From Undibacterium sp049340185 (GTDB taxonomy: Bacteria > Pseudomonadota > Gammaproteobacteria > Burkholderiales > Burkholderiaceae_D), in contig NZ_JBMPPC010000003.1 in assembly GCF_049340185.1 (NCBI RefSeq), positions 496,001-560,000 on the forward strand: 64,000 nucleotides of DNA, in the 5' to 3' direction. The notes under the pieces were generated by a model. The model made no database searches, was not told where the DNA came from, and saw only the letters and a list, made by a program, of their open reading frames with translations. Position numbers and translations under genes: made by a program. Numbering within the stretch: position 1 is the first letter of the stretch; the number at the start of each line of letters is the position of its first letter. This document shows positions 18,064 through 27,107 of the stretch, piece by piece.

Positions 18064-20079
18064 TTACTTGGTATTCGATCCTGTTAATGCTGACAATTGT
18101 TGAGTTAAAAACGTACTCGTATTATTTAAACTACTGATGGTGGAATCTAGTGCTGTAAATTGAGCCCGGTATCTTGCCTCGGTGTCTGCAAGTCGGCTAT
18201 TTAGCGCAATACGTTGTTTGCCGATGTCGGTAATACTTTTCGTGACGCCTGATGAACTGCTCGCAATGGTGCCATTACTGCCAAGAAAACCATTTAATAA
18301 ATTATTTAATTTGTACGCATAACCGATCGAGAAGTTGACGGTACCACGGGTACCGACGGCACCTCCAGATACCAAAACTTTTAGGCCTTCTGCATCGGAA
18401 CCTGCACTTCCGGTGAGTGTTTGACCGGATCCTGTTGCAGCTACACCATTTAATGTACCAGCTACATCGTTGCCCGCAGTTCCGCCCAAGATACTTCCGG
18501 TTAATAGGGCGGCCGAGGATCCTGTGTTTGACGCAAGACTAACATTTGACGTCGCTCCGAATTTTGCAGATTGCAGTATGAGGTTACCCGTACCTCCGAT
18601 AGAGGCAGTAACAGTTGATCCATTTGCAGAGAAAGCAGAAGTTCCATTAATCGACGACTGAACCAGAGCGGCTAACTGGCTGGGTGTGTAAGTGCCTTGT
18701 GCCAAGCCTACAGAGGCTGTTACACCATCTAAGGTTACATTGATCGCGGTACTCGCTGCGATCGTTGTTGTCGCCGGCAAAGACAGGTCTCCACTTAAGC
18801 TACCTTGCGTAGCAATTTTAGTGATGTTTAAATTGTAGCTGCCTGCTTTTGTGGCAGAACTGGAAGAGGCCACACTGACTAAACTATCACTGGCTTTACC
18901 GATAGAAGCAAACAGACCACCAATATCACTTAACTTTGTTGTCAGGGCTGTTGTAAGCTTGCTTGAGTCTAGTGCTAAAGAGCCGTCCTTTTGAAACGTG
19001 ACACCAATTTGAGATAAGGTAGTCAGCCCACCACCAAGACCATTTACCGCAGTGGATAATGAGTTGCGGATCTGATTTTGTACACTTTGAGTAGTCGAGT
19101 CGCCAAGTAATAATCCGCCCTTTTTTGTACTTGGATCATAGGCTGTTAGCGTCTTAATTGTTGAGTTCAGGTCATTGTATGCTTTGACTAAACTATTAAT
19201 GCCGGCTTGTATCCCTGTCGTATTGGCGGAAACAGCGATAGAGGTGCTTCCAATTTTAGTCAGATTGAGGCTAACACCTTGAATGGCTCCGCTTACAGTA
19301 TTCGATGCGCTGGTAATGTCGATCCCATTAACTTTCAATGCTGCACTTTGTGCCGTATTTATTTCAGTAAAATTTTGGGTTCCCGCGGGATCATAATTTA
19401 ATAAACCCTGAACGGCTGTATCACCGGACGCGCTAATTTTTAAGCTTGATGCAGCGCCAGTCTTACTTGAGTTTAATACCAGATGGTATGGCGTCGCACT
19501 TCCATCGCCAACGATGGTTGCGCTTACGCCGATGTTTGCAGCGTTGATGGCATCACGAATACCCTGAAGCGAGTTGTTGCTACTGTCAATAGTGATTGAT
19601 CCAGTTGCTTGAGCGGCATCTTGGGTAAATGTTGTGCCTGTTCCATACACGCCATTCGTCGCAGTGCCGGTAATCGTACCGAACTGAAAAGAAATTGTCG
19701 TTGTAGCGTTTATGTCACCGATAGCGTTTGTTGTGCTGACTTGTCCCGCACTTGAGATGGATTGAGCTTGGGCTAACTTGGTAATGTTGACGCTGTAATT
19801 ACCTGGAGCAGCACCGCTAGTTGCTGATCCGGAGACGATCGTAGAGTCTCCGGAAGAGGCATTGAGAGATTGAAACGTGGAGGGATTGTTGAGACTCGAT
19901 AGGGAACTTTGAAATGCGCTAAGGGCACTGTTCAATGATCCATATGCAGACAGCTTCGCTTGATAGCTCGCTTCTTTGGTAGCGAGAGCCGTTAAGGGCT
20001 GGCTTTCTACCTGCATTAATTTGGTAACCAGTGTATTGACGTCCAGTCCTGAACCAATACCTGTTGATTGAATAGTCAC
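18064..20079 (-). CDS. fliD: flagellar filament capping protein FliD
   Basis: 671 aa hook-associated protein 2 that caps the filament and folds incoming flagellin. Seen: N-terminal FliD_N with STGIGSGLDVNTLVTKLMQVESQPLTALATKEASYQAKLSAYGSL-type pattern, central flagellin_IN-like segment AALKVNGIDIT, and C-terminal DTEARYRAQFTALDSTISSLNNTSTFLTQQLSAL. It is longer than the common 450-500 aa: a GxYxxNITKxA motif occurs twice (near residues 97 and 420), indicating an internal duplicated or inserted domain. The start is GTG with AAGGGGA upstream; a strong sigma-28 promoter lies 34 bases further up. Confidence 0.95.
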   Translation of the reverse strand: MTIQSTGIGSGLDVNTLVTKLMQVESQPLTALATKEASYQAKLSAYGSLNSALSAFQSSLSSLNNPSTFQSLNASSGDSTIVSGSATSGAAPGNYSVNITKLAQAQSISSAGQVSTTNAIGDINATTTISFQFGTITGTATNGVYGTGTTFTQDAAQATGSITIDSSNNSLQGIRDAINAANIGVSATIVGDGSATPYHLVLNSSKTGAASSLKISASGDTAVQGLLNYDPAGTQNFTEINTAQSAALKVNGIDITSASNTVSGAIQGVSLNLTKIGSTSIAVSANTTGIQAGINSLVKAYNDLNSTIKTLTAYDPSTKKGGLLLGDSTTQSVQNQIRNSLSTAVNGLGGGLTTLSQIGVTFQKDGSLALDSSKLTTALTTKLSDIGGLFASIGKASDSLVSVASSSSATKAGSYNLNITKIATQGSLSGDLSLPATTTIAASTAINVTLDGVTASVGLAQGTYTPSQLAALVQSSINGTSAFSANGSTVTASIGGTGNLILQSAKFGATSNVSLASNTGSSAALLTGSILGGTAGNDVAGTLNGVAATGSGQTLTGSAGSDAEGLKVLVSGGAVGTRGTVNFSIGYAYKLNNLLNGFLGSNGTIASSSSGVTKSITDIGKQRIALNSRLADTEARYRAQFTALDSTISSLNNTSTFLTQQLSALTGSNTK

Positions 20080-20113
20080 TATATTCCCCTTCGTATGCTT
20101 GCACTATACCTAG

Positions 20114-20140
20114 TTATCGGCTCAGGCAAACCAGACTTTA
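20114..20140 (-). promoter_or_regulatory. sigma-28 (FliA) promoter of fliD
   Basis: On the minus strand TAAAGTCT (20133-20140), an 11-base spacer, and GCCGATAA (20114-20121). This matches the enterobacterial FliA consensus TAAAGTTT-N11-GCCGATAA at 15 of 16 positions with the exact spacing. The -10 ends 34 bases before the fliD GTG, leaving a short leader with the ribosome-binding site. Confidence 0.88.
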
Positions 20141-20201
20141 GAGGGGGATTTACCTATCAGTTTTAAAGTAGCATTTTCTTACAATAAATTTTTGAAGTTA
20201 C

Positions 20202-20573
20202 CTATGCTTGTTGCTTAATTAACAGGCCTTGCAACTTATCCAGTGATTTTGAAATTTCAATCGCTTCTTCAGTCGGAATTTGACGCAGTACCTGTTTGGT
20301 TTGCTGGTCGACCACTTTGACGACAACACGCTTGTCATCATTGTCGACTGTAAACTCAACACCTTGTGAACTAGATTGAATAGATTTATTAATGTCTTGA
20401 ACAGCTTTAGTCACATCGGCAAGACTAGGGCTTTTGTTCGGCTGGCTTACAGCCGTTTCAGTAATGGTTGGTGTGGCTGCTTGTGCTGTAGAAATTGACG
20501 CATCTGAGCTGGCTTGTCGGTTAAGTACGACTGCCACATTTGCATTGGAATTACCAATTGACGAGATGTCCAT
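20202..20573 (-). CDS. flaG: FlaG family flagellar protein
   Basis: About 123 aa. FlaG proteins influence filament length and are usually encoded between flagellin and fliD, as here. Seen: a variable Ser/Thr/Ala-rich N-terminal half and the conserved C-terminal domain VEFTVDNDDKRVVVKVVDQQTKQVLRQIPTEEAIEISKSLDKLQGLL, whose QVLRQIP motif is the family hallmark. The ATG at 20573 has AGAGGA at 7-base spacing and is preferred over the ATG two codons upstream. Confidence 0.93.
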   Translation of the reverse strand: MDISSIGNSNANVAVVLNRQASSDASISTAQAATPTITETAVSQPNKSPSLADVTKAVQDINKSIQSSSQGVEFTVDNDDKRVVVKVVDQQTKQVLRQIPTEEAIEISKSLDKLQGLLIKQQA

Positions 20574-20590
20574 GATCATTTCCTCTAAGT

Positions 20591-20622
20591 AAAAATTCCC
20601 CTGATCAAAAAATGACCAGGGG
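20591..20622 (-). terminator. rho-independent terminator of fliC
   Basis: On the minus strand CCCCTGGTCA (20613-20622) pairs with TGATCAGGGG (20598-20607) with one G-U pair across a T-rich loop, followed by AATTTTT. It lies between the fliC stop and the flaG ribosome-binding site, so flaG is probably expressed by read-through. Confidence 0.8.
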
Positions 20623-20665
20623 ATTAGTTCTTGCTAATGAAAATTCAGCGAATAATCATTAGTAA

Positions 20666-22462
20666 TTAACGAAGCAGAGCTAATACACCCTGTGGCAACG
20701 CATTTGCTTGCGCCAAGATTGCAGTACCTGCTTGTTGCAACACCTGACCACGAGTCAAGCTTGCTGTTTCTTGTGCGAAATCAGCATCTTGAATACGGCT
20801 ACGTGACGCAGTGAAGTTTTCTGCACTTGTTTGCAAGCTAGTTACTGCTGATGACAGACGGTTTTGATACGCACCCAGTGAAGCACGTGAGCTATTGACT
20901 GAAGCGAGAGCTGCATCAATTGTTGTCAATGCTGATGTAGCACCAGAAGCTGTCGACAAGTCGAGTGACGACAGGCCTGCGCCCGCAGTAACCGTTGCGG
21001 CTTTAGTGCCGGCTGTCAAACCTGCAGCAGTAGTACCTGCACCGGCAGCGGCAGAAATGGTCGTTGTACCAGTTGTGTAACCAAACGCAGTATTCGCAGC
21101 TGCAGTTGCAGTAATGTCAAAATTTGCGCCATTAACCGAAGTTAATGTTACGGCACCAGCTGTTGTTGTGCTTGCAGCAACGCCAGTTTTGCTCGTCACC
21201 TTGTTAATTGCATCGACCAGATTTTGACCAGTGACACTTGCAGCAGTGCTTGCGGTAACTGCACCGATATCAACACCATTGATTTTCAAATCACCGGCAG
21301 AAATACCTGTGGTTGCCGCTGCACCCGTTGTATCTCTGATGTCAGAGCCAGTTGATACGGTAATACCTTTATCACTGCTTGATGAAAGATTAACTTGAGC
21401 CGATGTAGTAACAGAGTAAGCCACACCAGCACCACCGCCTGTTGTAAGGCCGGTCACGTTGTCATCGGATCCACCTGTTGCTGCTTTTTCAATCGTGATA
21501 TTGCGACCATCAGTAGCTGTTAAAGAAACGGCACCTGTCGTGGTGTCATAGCTTGCTGTTACGCCAGTTTGTGACGATTTTGCGTTGACCGCAGCAGTAA
21601 CTTGAGCACCACGTTCTGCCGCAGAACCAGCTGCACCCAAAGGACCAAGATCAACACCGTTGATTTTGATGTCGCCTGTTGCTACCGCTGTTGCAAAACC
21701 AGTTGCTCCAGTACCTGTGACTGTATTAGCACTGACAGTCGCTGTTACACCGGTATTGCCGGATGCTGCGTTGATTGCAGCCGCTTTAGCAATCGCGCTA
21801 CCGTTGGAATCCTTGTATGACACACCGTCAGAGCTTGATGAGCCAACGTTAAAACCATTAACGACTAAGCCACCAGCGCCCAAAGCATCAGTTGTCGCAG
21901 CGGAACCGGACAAGTTTGTTGCGTAGCTTGATCCAGAACCAACACCTAATGAAGTTGATTTTGCACTGGCAATTGAACCAATAGTGATCTGGTCGTTGCT
22001 AGTACCGTTAGCGCCGACTTGGAATGTTTGATTGGTAAAGCTACCGTCGAGCAAGTTCACGCCGTTGAAGTTAGAGTTGCTTGCAACACGGTTGATCTCA
22101 GATACCAACTGGCTAGCTTCGTTGTTCAGAGCAGCGCGGTCACTTGCACTATTAGAGCCGTTGGCTGCCTGAACAGCCAGATCACGAATACGTTGTAAGT
22201 TATTACCGATTTGAGTTAAATCGCCCTCAGCGGTTTGCGCTAAAGAGATACCATCGTTCGCATTACGTGCTGCCTGATTCAAGCCGCCGATTTGTGAAGT
22301 CAAACGCTGAGAAATCGCCAAACCTGCGGCGTCGTCTTTTGCGCTGTTAATACGTAAACCGGAGGAAAGACGTTGTAAAGATGTGTTTAACGATGCTTGT
22401 GAAGTCGTCAAATTGCGTTGCGCATTCAGCGATGCAATATTGGTATTGATAAATGAAGCCAT
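20666..22462 (-). CDS. fliC: flagellin FliC
   Basis: 598 aa filament subunit. Seen: the conserved N-terminal D0/D1 (MASFINTNIASLNAQRNL, LQRLSSGLRINSAKDDAAGLAI, about 1-170) and C-terminal D1/D0 (ASLGAYQNRLSSAVTSL ... GTAILAQANALPQGVLALLR). The central region (about 175-480) is Ala/Gly/Thr/Ser-rich and contains about three flagellin_IN-type repeats centred on NGFNVG, INGVDLG and INGVDIG. The many Ser and Thr residues in this surface region are possible O-glycosylation acceptors. It is larger than the common 490-500 aa. AAGGAG precedes the ATG. Confidence 0.98.
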   Translation of the reverse strand: MASFINTNIASLNAQRNLTTSQASLNTSLQRLSSGLRINSAKDDAAGLAISQRLTSQIGGLNQAARNANDGISLAQTAEGDLTQIGNNLQRIRDLAVQAANGSNSASDRAALNNEASQLVSEINRVASNSNFNGVNLLDGSFTNQTFQVGANGTSNDQITIGSIASAKSTSLGVGSGSSYATNLSGSAATTDALGAGGLVVNGFNVGSSSSDGVSYKDSNGSAIAKAAAINAASGNTGVTATVSANTVTGTGATGFATAVATGDIKINGVDLGPLGAAGSAAERGAQVTAAVNAKSSQTGVTASYDTTTGAVSLTATDGRNITIEKAATGGSDDNVTGLTTGGGAGVAYSVTTSAQVNLSSSSDKGITVSTGSDIRDTTGAAATTGISAGDLKINGVDIGAVTASTAASVTGQNLVDAINKVTSKTGVAASTTTAGAVTLTSVNGANFDITATAAANTAFGYTTGTTTISAAAGAGTTAAGLTAGTKAATVTAGAGLSSLDLSTASGATSALTTIDAALASVNSSRASLGAYQNRLSSAVTSLQTSAENFTASRSRIQDADFAQETASLTRGQVLQQAGTAILAQANALPQGVLALLR

Positions 22463-23023
22463 TTTAATTCTCCTTACCTAAGTTAAAAATCGGCACTAGC
22501 CTTAAACTTTGGTCTGTTTCTGTGACTACAGCACCGCCGTTGTTTCAGGTAACGGACAGGTATCCAAAATATTTAATTTGTTACTGCAAATAAATATTTT
22601 TTTTTGAACTAAAGTTTTTACCCTTACTCCGCTGAACGACGAATTTTGAAAATACTTTAGGGTTAAATTAAATTTATTTGACATTGCTAAAAGATAAATT
22701 TTCATCAAAATTCTAATTTAATTAATGTCAAATATGCAATTAAACTACTTCCTGGCGATGCAGTTAATAAAAAATAGGTACGCATGACAATATCTTGAAT
22801 GATGAGACACATTTTTTATGCGGCCACGCCATTACCGCTTTAAAGCGGATTAGCAAGTTGCCACTTATTGTTTATGTGAGTTAAATGTGGATATTTCTGT
22901 CTCTAATCAACGAATGCTTGGCGGCTAAGTTTGTTATTGTTTAGGAGCCTCTGCGTAATTCTGTTGATTAGTTTGTTTTACACCCAATCCATTGCGGATT
23001 TGTCCAATTTGAGTGAATAAATA
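22463..23023. other. divergent intergenic region between fliC and the TPR-GT41 gene
   Basis: 561 AT-rich bases carrying control signals for both directions. For fliC two weak sigma-28-like sites are visible on the minus strand: CAAAGTTT-N9-GCCGATTT (22487-22511, spacer two short) and TAAAGTAT-N11-GTCGTTCA (22633-22659, poorer -10). For the plus strand see the separate site at 22841. No protein-coding gene was recognised. Confidence 0.45.
22841..22867 (+). promoter_or_regulatory. candidate sigma-28 promoter for the TPR-GT41 gene
   Basis: TAAAGCGG (22841-22848), an 11-base spacer and GCCACTTA (22860-22867) on the plus strand: 5/8 matches to the FliA -35 box and 5/8 to the -10 with the exact consensus spacer. 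The -35 is half of a 14-bp palindrome CCGCTTTAAAGCGG (22835-22848). It would start a leader of roughly 150 bases before 23024. Confidence 0.3.
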
Positions 23024-25603
23024 ATGATCGAAAATAAGCCTGCTCTGGAAGTAAGTGACAGTGAGATAGATTTGTCAGCGATGGATATCGTGTTAACCGA
23101 AATCATGCAATCTGCAGATACTCTTTGGCGTAACGGGGAATCGGCTCAGGCAATCGATACATATAAGGCGCTTCTTGCTGAAATGCCGAGTTATTCTGAT
23201 GCGAGTTATAAATTGGCTTGTATTTATCTGGATGCGCAAGATTTAGTAAACGCAGCATCTTTTTTTGAGCAGGCGATCCAATCGAAGCCGACGGCGGCAA
23301 TGTATTGGGATCAGTATTTGCATGTTCTTCGTCTGTCGGGTGACGAACAAGTTTTGCAAGAGGCGGCGTTTTTACGAGATCAATTTTTGAATTCTCAGGG
23401 GTCTCCTGTTGAACCGGAGGTATCACATGAACATGTGGATCTCACAATTAGCACCGAAAAAAATGATTCCACACAAAAAGAAATAATGTCACCGCAAGTC
23501 GCTGTATCTAAAACTGTTTCATCATCAGAAAAGTACTTGAGCGACTTGTATCACAAAGGTAAGTTCGTAGAGATCCTTAAATATACCGAAAAAGCGACTA
23601 AAAAAAATTCAGGTGATTCTTTGGCATGGCGTTATAGCGGATTAGCATTTATCGGGTTGCAAAAACTGGATGACGCAGAAATACATATGTTAAAGGCTGT
23701 TGAGTTAGCGCCGTCAGACGCAATCGCACAATTTAATCTGGCGCTCATTTTTGTCGCGAAAAAGAAATACCCTGCAGCCGAACTATCATATAAATCTGCG
23801 CTTGCAACGAACCCGGAGATGCTTGAGGCTTGCAATAATTTAGGTAATCTTTTGCGGGCTCTGAAAAAATTGGACGAGGCAGAGTTCTATTTTCGAAAGG
23901 CAATTGAGATTGACAGGAATTTTGCTGTCGGTTACCTCAATCTTGCTGCATTACTAAGAGAAAAGAGACGATTGAGTGAGGCTAAATATTTCGCTGAGGA
24001 GGCGGTCAGGTTAGCGCCGAATCTTGCAGATTCACATAACGCACTCGGTGCAATATTGCAGCTTTTAGGTGATTCAAAGTCCAGTTTAATTCATTTAGAG
24101 CGCGCTATCGCATTGCGTCCTGATTATGTAGAGGCTTTATTTAATATTGGGAACATATTTTTTGATCAAAATGAAATTTTGCTTGCTCAGAAATATTATG
24201 AGCGTTGCATAAAAATTGACCCGTCGCTTGCATCTGCTTATCGTAGTTTGGGTAACATACTTCATACGCTCGGCGGTCGCCAGGATCAAGTCGAATCGCT
24301 TTACCGTAAAGCATTAAGTTTAGATCCAAGCGATTCTACGGCGTTTTCTTCCTTATTATTTTTTTTGGTGGAGTCTTTTAAGGCCAGCCCAGCATTGGTA
24401 TTCGAAGAGCATAAAAACTTTAGCGTTCGCTACGAAATGCCGTTTATTCCGTTCTGGCCGAAACATACAAATAACAAAAACCATGATCGACCATTACGAG
24501 TGGGATTTGTTTCCGGAGACTTTTTTAATCACGCAGTTTCTTCCTATATTGGATCGATTTTAAAAGAACTCTCCACAAAGACACAACTCAATCTGTTCGC
24601 GTATTACAACCGTGATCTGGAAGATGAGGTAACTCATCAATTAAAGTCAAATTTTGTCAGCTGGAAAAGTGTTCACAATTATTCAGATCTTGAGCTTGCA
24701 CAAGTAATCGAAACCGATCAAATCGATATTTTGTGTGATTTGTCTGGGCATACAACCAATAACAGACTACTGACCTTTGCACGTAAGCCGGCACCCGTTC
24801 AGTTTAGCTGGATAGGTTATCCGGGGACCACCGGCTTACGAGCGATGGATTATTACGTGACTGATCGTTATTTGGTTCCCGCGGGTGATGCTGAAAAGCA
24901 GTTTTCCGAAAAAATTGTCAGACTGCCTGTTTGTACACCTTTTGAACCTTATAAAAATTCTCCGGAAATATCACCACTACCAGCCTTAAAAAATAAGAGT
25001 CTTCAATTTGGTAGCTTTAATCGCATCAGTAAAATAAGTGATTCAGTTATATATATCTGGTCGGAAATATTGAACGCGCTTCCAGATAGCCATATGACTA
25101 TTGGGGGACTTCCGAAAAACCATCATCCTGAGGAGATGATCGCTAAATTTGCAGCAAAAGGTGTTGTGAAAGAGCGACTGACTTTTCTTCATAGGAGCAA
25201 TATGGAGGGGTTTTTAAAACAGCTTCAAACAGTCGATCTTTGTTTGGACACCTTCCCTTACACAGGCGCGACAACATCTATGCATGGCCTATGGATGGGA
25301 GTACCAACCTTGACGCTCGCTGGTAACAGCTCTTTTAGCAGGGAAGGGCAGGCTATTTTGCAACATCTTCAATTAGAACAATTTGTGGCTATAGATAACG
25401 ACGATCTAGTACACAAAGCAGTATTCTGGTCCAGCAACAGAAATGATCTGGCAAGTATTCGCTCTGGATTGAGACAGCGGGTACTGCAATCGGATTACCT
25501 GAATCCAAACAAAATCGCTGTCGCTTTCGAAAAAGCGTTGCGTGTTATGTGGTATCAGTGGTGTGATGGACAACCAATCACTTCCTTTAACGTCGACGAT
25601 TAG
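23024..25603 (+). CDS. TPR-repeat GT41 (O-GlcNAc transferase-like) glycosyltransferase
   Basis: 859 aa. N-terminal half (about 25-460) is a run of tetratricopeptide repeats, e.g. AWRYSGLAFIGLQKLDDAEIHMLKAVELAP, NLGNLLRALKKLDEAEFYFRKAIEID, NAL.ILQLLGDSKSSLIHLERAIALRP. C-terminal half (about 470-855) matches the SPY/OGT catalytic region: RVGFVSGDFFNHAVSSYIGSIL, DILCDLSGHTTNNRLLTFARKPAPVQFSWIGYPGTTGLRAMDYYVTD, and DLCLDTFPYTGATTSMHGLWMGVPTLTLAG. The family transfers a sugar from a nucleotide donor to Ser/Thr of proteins in the cytoplasm. Its place head-to-head with fliC suggests flagellin as target, as for TPR-GT FlmG of Caulobacter; that is inference. Its stop overlaps the convergent methyltransferase gene. 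Confidence 0.9.
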   Translation: MIENKPALEVSDSEIDLSAMDIVLTEIMQSADTLWRNGESAQAIDTYKALLAEMPSYSDASYKLACIYLDAQDLVNAASFFEQAIQSKPTAAMYWDQYLHVLRLSGDEQVLQEAAFLRDQFLNSQGSPVEPEVSHEHVDLTISTEKNDSTQKEIMSPQVAVSKTVSSSEKYLSDLYHKGKFVEILKYTEKATKKNSGDSLAWRYSGLAFIGLQKLDDAEIHMLKAVELAPSDAIAQFNLALIFVAKKKYPAAELSYKSALATNPEMLEACNNLGNLLRALKKLDEAEFYFRKAIEIDRNFAVGYLNLAALLREKRRLSEAKYFAEEAVRLAPNLADSHNALGAILQLLGDSKSSLIHLERAIALRPDYVEALFNIGNIFFDQNEILLAQKYYERCIKIDPSLASAYRSLGNILHTLGGRQDQVESLYRKALSLDPSDSTAFSSLLFFLVESFKASPALVFEEHKNFSVRYEMPFIPFWPKHTNNKNHDRPLRVGFVSGDFFNHAVSSYIGSILKELSTKTQLNLFAYYNRDLEDEVTHQLKSNFVSWKSVHNYSDLELAQVIETDQIDILCDLSGHTTNNRLLTFARKPAPVQFSWIGYPGTTGLRAMDYYVTDRYLVPAGDAEKQFSEKIVRLPVCTPFEPYKNSPEISPLPALKNKSLQFGSFNRISKISDSVIYIWSEILNALPDSHMTIGGLPKNHHPEEMIAKFAAKGVVKERLTFLHRSNMEGFLKQLQTVDLCLDTFPYTGATTSMHGLWMGVPTLTLAGNSSFSREGQAILQHLQLEQFVAIDNDDLVHKAVFWSSNRNDLASIRSGLRQRVLQSDYLNPNKIAVAFEKALRVMWYQWCDGQPITSFNVDD
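25575..25591. repeat. 17-bp direct repeat, copy 1 (end of TPR-GT41 gene)
   Basis: CAATCACTTCCTTTAAC, identical to 27425-27441; allowing one mismatch the match is 20 bases. The two copies bracket the two methyltransferase genes. Both lie in coding sequence, in different genes and strands. Confidence 0.7.
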
Positions 25604-26307
25604 GTTGTTGTGATGTGGTTCGAATAAATACGTGTCTGTGTTAAAGGAAGAGATCCCATTTTTTCGTAAATCAATTTGTACCCATGCTTGACAATAATTT
25701 CACCATGGACAGGATAGTTGTAAATGATGATGGATTTTGACGACGATAGATTAGCAATTACCTTTTCTAAAATAAATTCATCAAATGGGTTCGCCAAGTA
25801 AATAATGAGTTTATCGCCATAGGCCTGAAAGCGGGTTTTCGTCGCATCTTCGTAGGAATAATTGCCATCATCATGAAACACTCGCTGATTATTATTTCTG
25901 GCGATATCTAAAAATGGTTCATAGTAATCAATACCAAATATTGCTTGTGATTTTCTAGCCTGTACGCAGGCTTTACGCCATGTCAAAACGACTTTACCTT
26001 TGCCGCAACCTATGTCGATGAAACTGTATTCTGAGAATTCATCTCCAAGCAATTTATCAATTACATGAAATGAGTTTTGTATTTCCGATGTCCATGAGGA
26101 CATATAAAAAGTACCATGTTCAAAATTTTCCGGGATAGTCTCATGCTGACTTTTGGGTAGCCATGTATGAGTATCCGTATGGTTGAGTAAGTCAAACAGA
26201 TGTGTTTCTACGAAATATTTAAATGGCAATTGGATCCCTCTTGCTTGGTACATTCTCCAATAATCCCAGATGCCAAATTGCGGGTGTTTGATATTATTTT
26301 TAAGCAT
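25600..26307 (-). CDS. class I SAM-dependent methyltransferase (paralogue A)
   Basis: 235 aa. Seen: SAM-binding motif I YSFIDIGCGKGKVVL (about 91-105), acidic motif II IFGIDYYEP, and a post-II segment KLIIYLANPFDEFIL, consistent with a Rossmann-fold methyltransferase. It aligns almost end to end with the neighbour at 26341-27042 (shared DYWRM, LPFKYF/LPVNYF, THTWLPK, NFEHG, SWT.EIQNSF, DIGCGKGKVV). The substrate is unknown; in this setting a sugar or the glycosylated flagellin is plausible. It is convergent with, and its stop overlaps, the TPR-GT41 gene. No good Shine-Dalgarno is seen. Confidence 0.82.
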   Translation of the reverse strand: MLKNNIKHPQFGIWDYWRMYQARGIQLPFKYFVETHLFDLLNHTDTHTWLPKSQHETIPENFEHGTFYMSSWTSEIQNSFHVIDKLLGDEFSEYSFIDIGCGKGKVVLTWRKACVQARKSQAIFGIDYYEPFLDIARNNNQRVFHDDGNYSYEDATKTRFQAYGDKLIIYLANPFDEFILEKVIANLSSSKSIIIYNYPVHGEIIVKHGYKLIYEKMGSLPLTQTRIYSNHITTT

Positions 26308-26340
26308 TAGTCATTATTGTAGAAAGGCAGAAACGGCATC

Positions 26341-27042
26341 TCAAAGATTAGATAAAATCGTAGTTTCAGCATTAGGGTGAGACCCCTTATGTTCGTAGAG
26401 GATTTTATATCCCGAGTCGATAACGACCTGAGCATGTACAGGGTTGTTATAAATAATAATGGACGGATGATCGCGTAAGCGCTCCATCACCTGTTTCAAT
26501 ATGATTTCGTCAAACGGATTGTAGAGATAAACGATGACTTTTTTCCCAAATTCATTGAATTCAGTTTGCGTCGCGTCTCTCAATAAAAATATACCTTCTT
26601 CGTTAAACACTTTGCTATAATTTTTTTTTGCGATCGCAATTAGTGGTTGATAAAAATCAATTCCATATACAGCTTGCTGATTTTCTTCTCGCAAGCATTC
26701 CTGCTTCCAAACGATCACCACCTTTCCTTTGCCGCAGCCAATATCAACAAACGAGTAGTCATCGAAATCGGTTGCTAACAAGGATTTGACGATCTTGAAA
26801 GAATTTTGGATTTCGTTGGTCCAAGAACACATATACATAAATCCGTGTTCAAAATTGTCTGGTTTTTCCTCCCAATTGTCTTTGGGAAGCCAGGTATGTG
26901 TATTCGTCTTGTAACGCAAATCAAACAGATGTGCGTGCCGGAAGTAATTGACTGGCAACCATATGCCGCGAGCCTTGAACATTCTCCAATAGTCAATCAG
27001 ACTAAACTTGAGTTCACTGAATTGATGAATGTTGTTTGGCAT
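26341..27042 (-). CDS. class I SAM-dependent methyltransferase (paralogue B)
   Basis: 233 aa from the chosen ATG. Motif I YSFVDIGCGKGKVVI, motif II VYGIDFYQP and KKVIVYLYNPFDEIIL mirror paralogue A, 34 bases downstream; the pair looks like a tandem duplication that has diverged. The frame extends to a TTG at 27111 that overlaps the WbqC-gene stop (TTGA), which would give 256 aa; the ATG at 27042 (MPNNIHQF) matches the N-terminus of paralogue A and is preferred. Probably in one transcript with the WbqC and DegT genes. Confidence 0.82.
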   Translation of the reverse strand: MPNNIHQFSELKFSLIDYWRMFKARGIWLPVNYFRHAHLFDLRYKTNTHTWLPKDNWEEKPDNFEHGFMYMCSWTNEIQNSFKIVKSLLATDFDDYSFVDIGCGKGKVVIVWKQECLREENQQAVYGIDFYQPLIAIAKKNYSKVFNEEGIFLLRDATQTEFNEFGKKVIVYLYNPFDEIILKQVMERLRDHPSIIIYNNPVHAQVVIDSGYKILYEHKGSHPNAETTILSNL

Positions 27043-27107
27043 AGTAGTCGGGGTTGTGTGAAGCTGACAATTAGGGTTATAGGGTTCGGTTTGCTTACTA
27101 AATCTAA

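Noticed and set aside
20895..21926. Open frames on the plus strand opposite fliC (and similar ones opposite fliD)
   Set aside because: They mirror the Ala/Thr/Val-rich repetitive coding of flagellin, have no family resemblance and no ribosome-binding sites.
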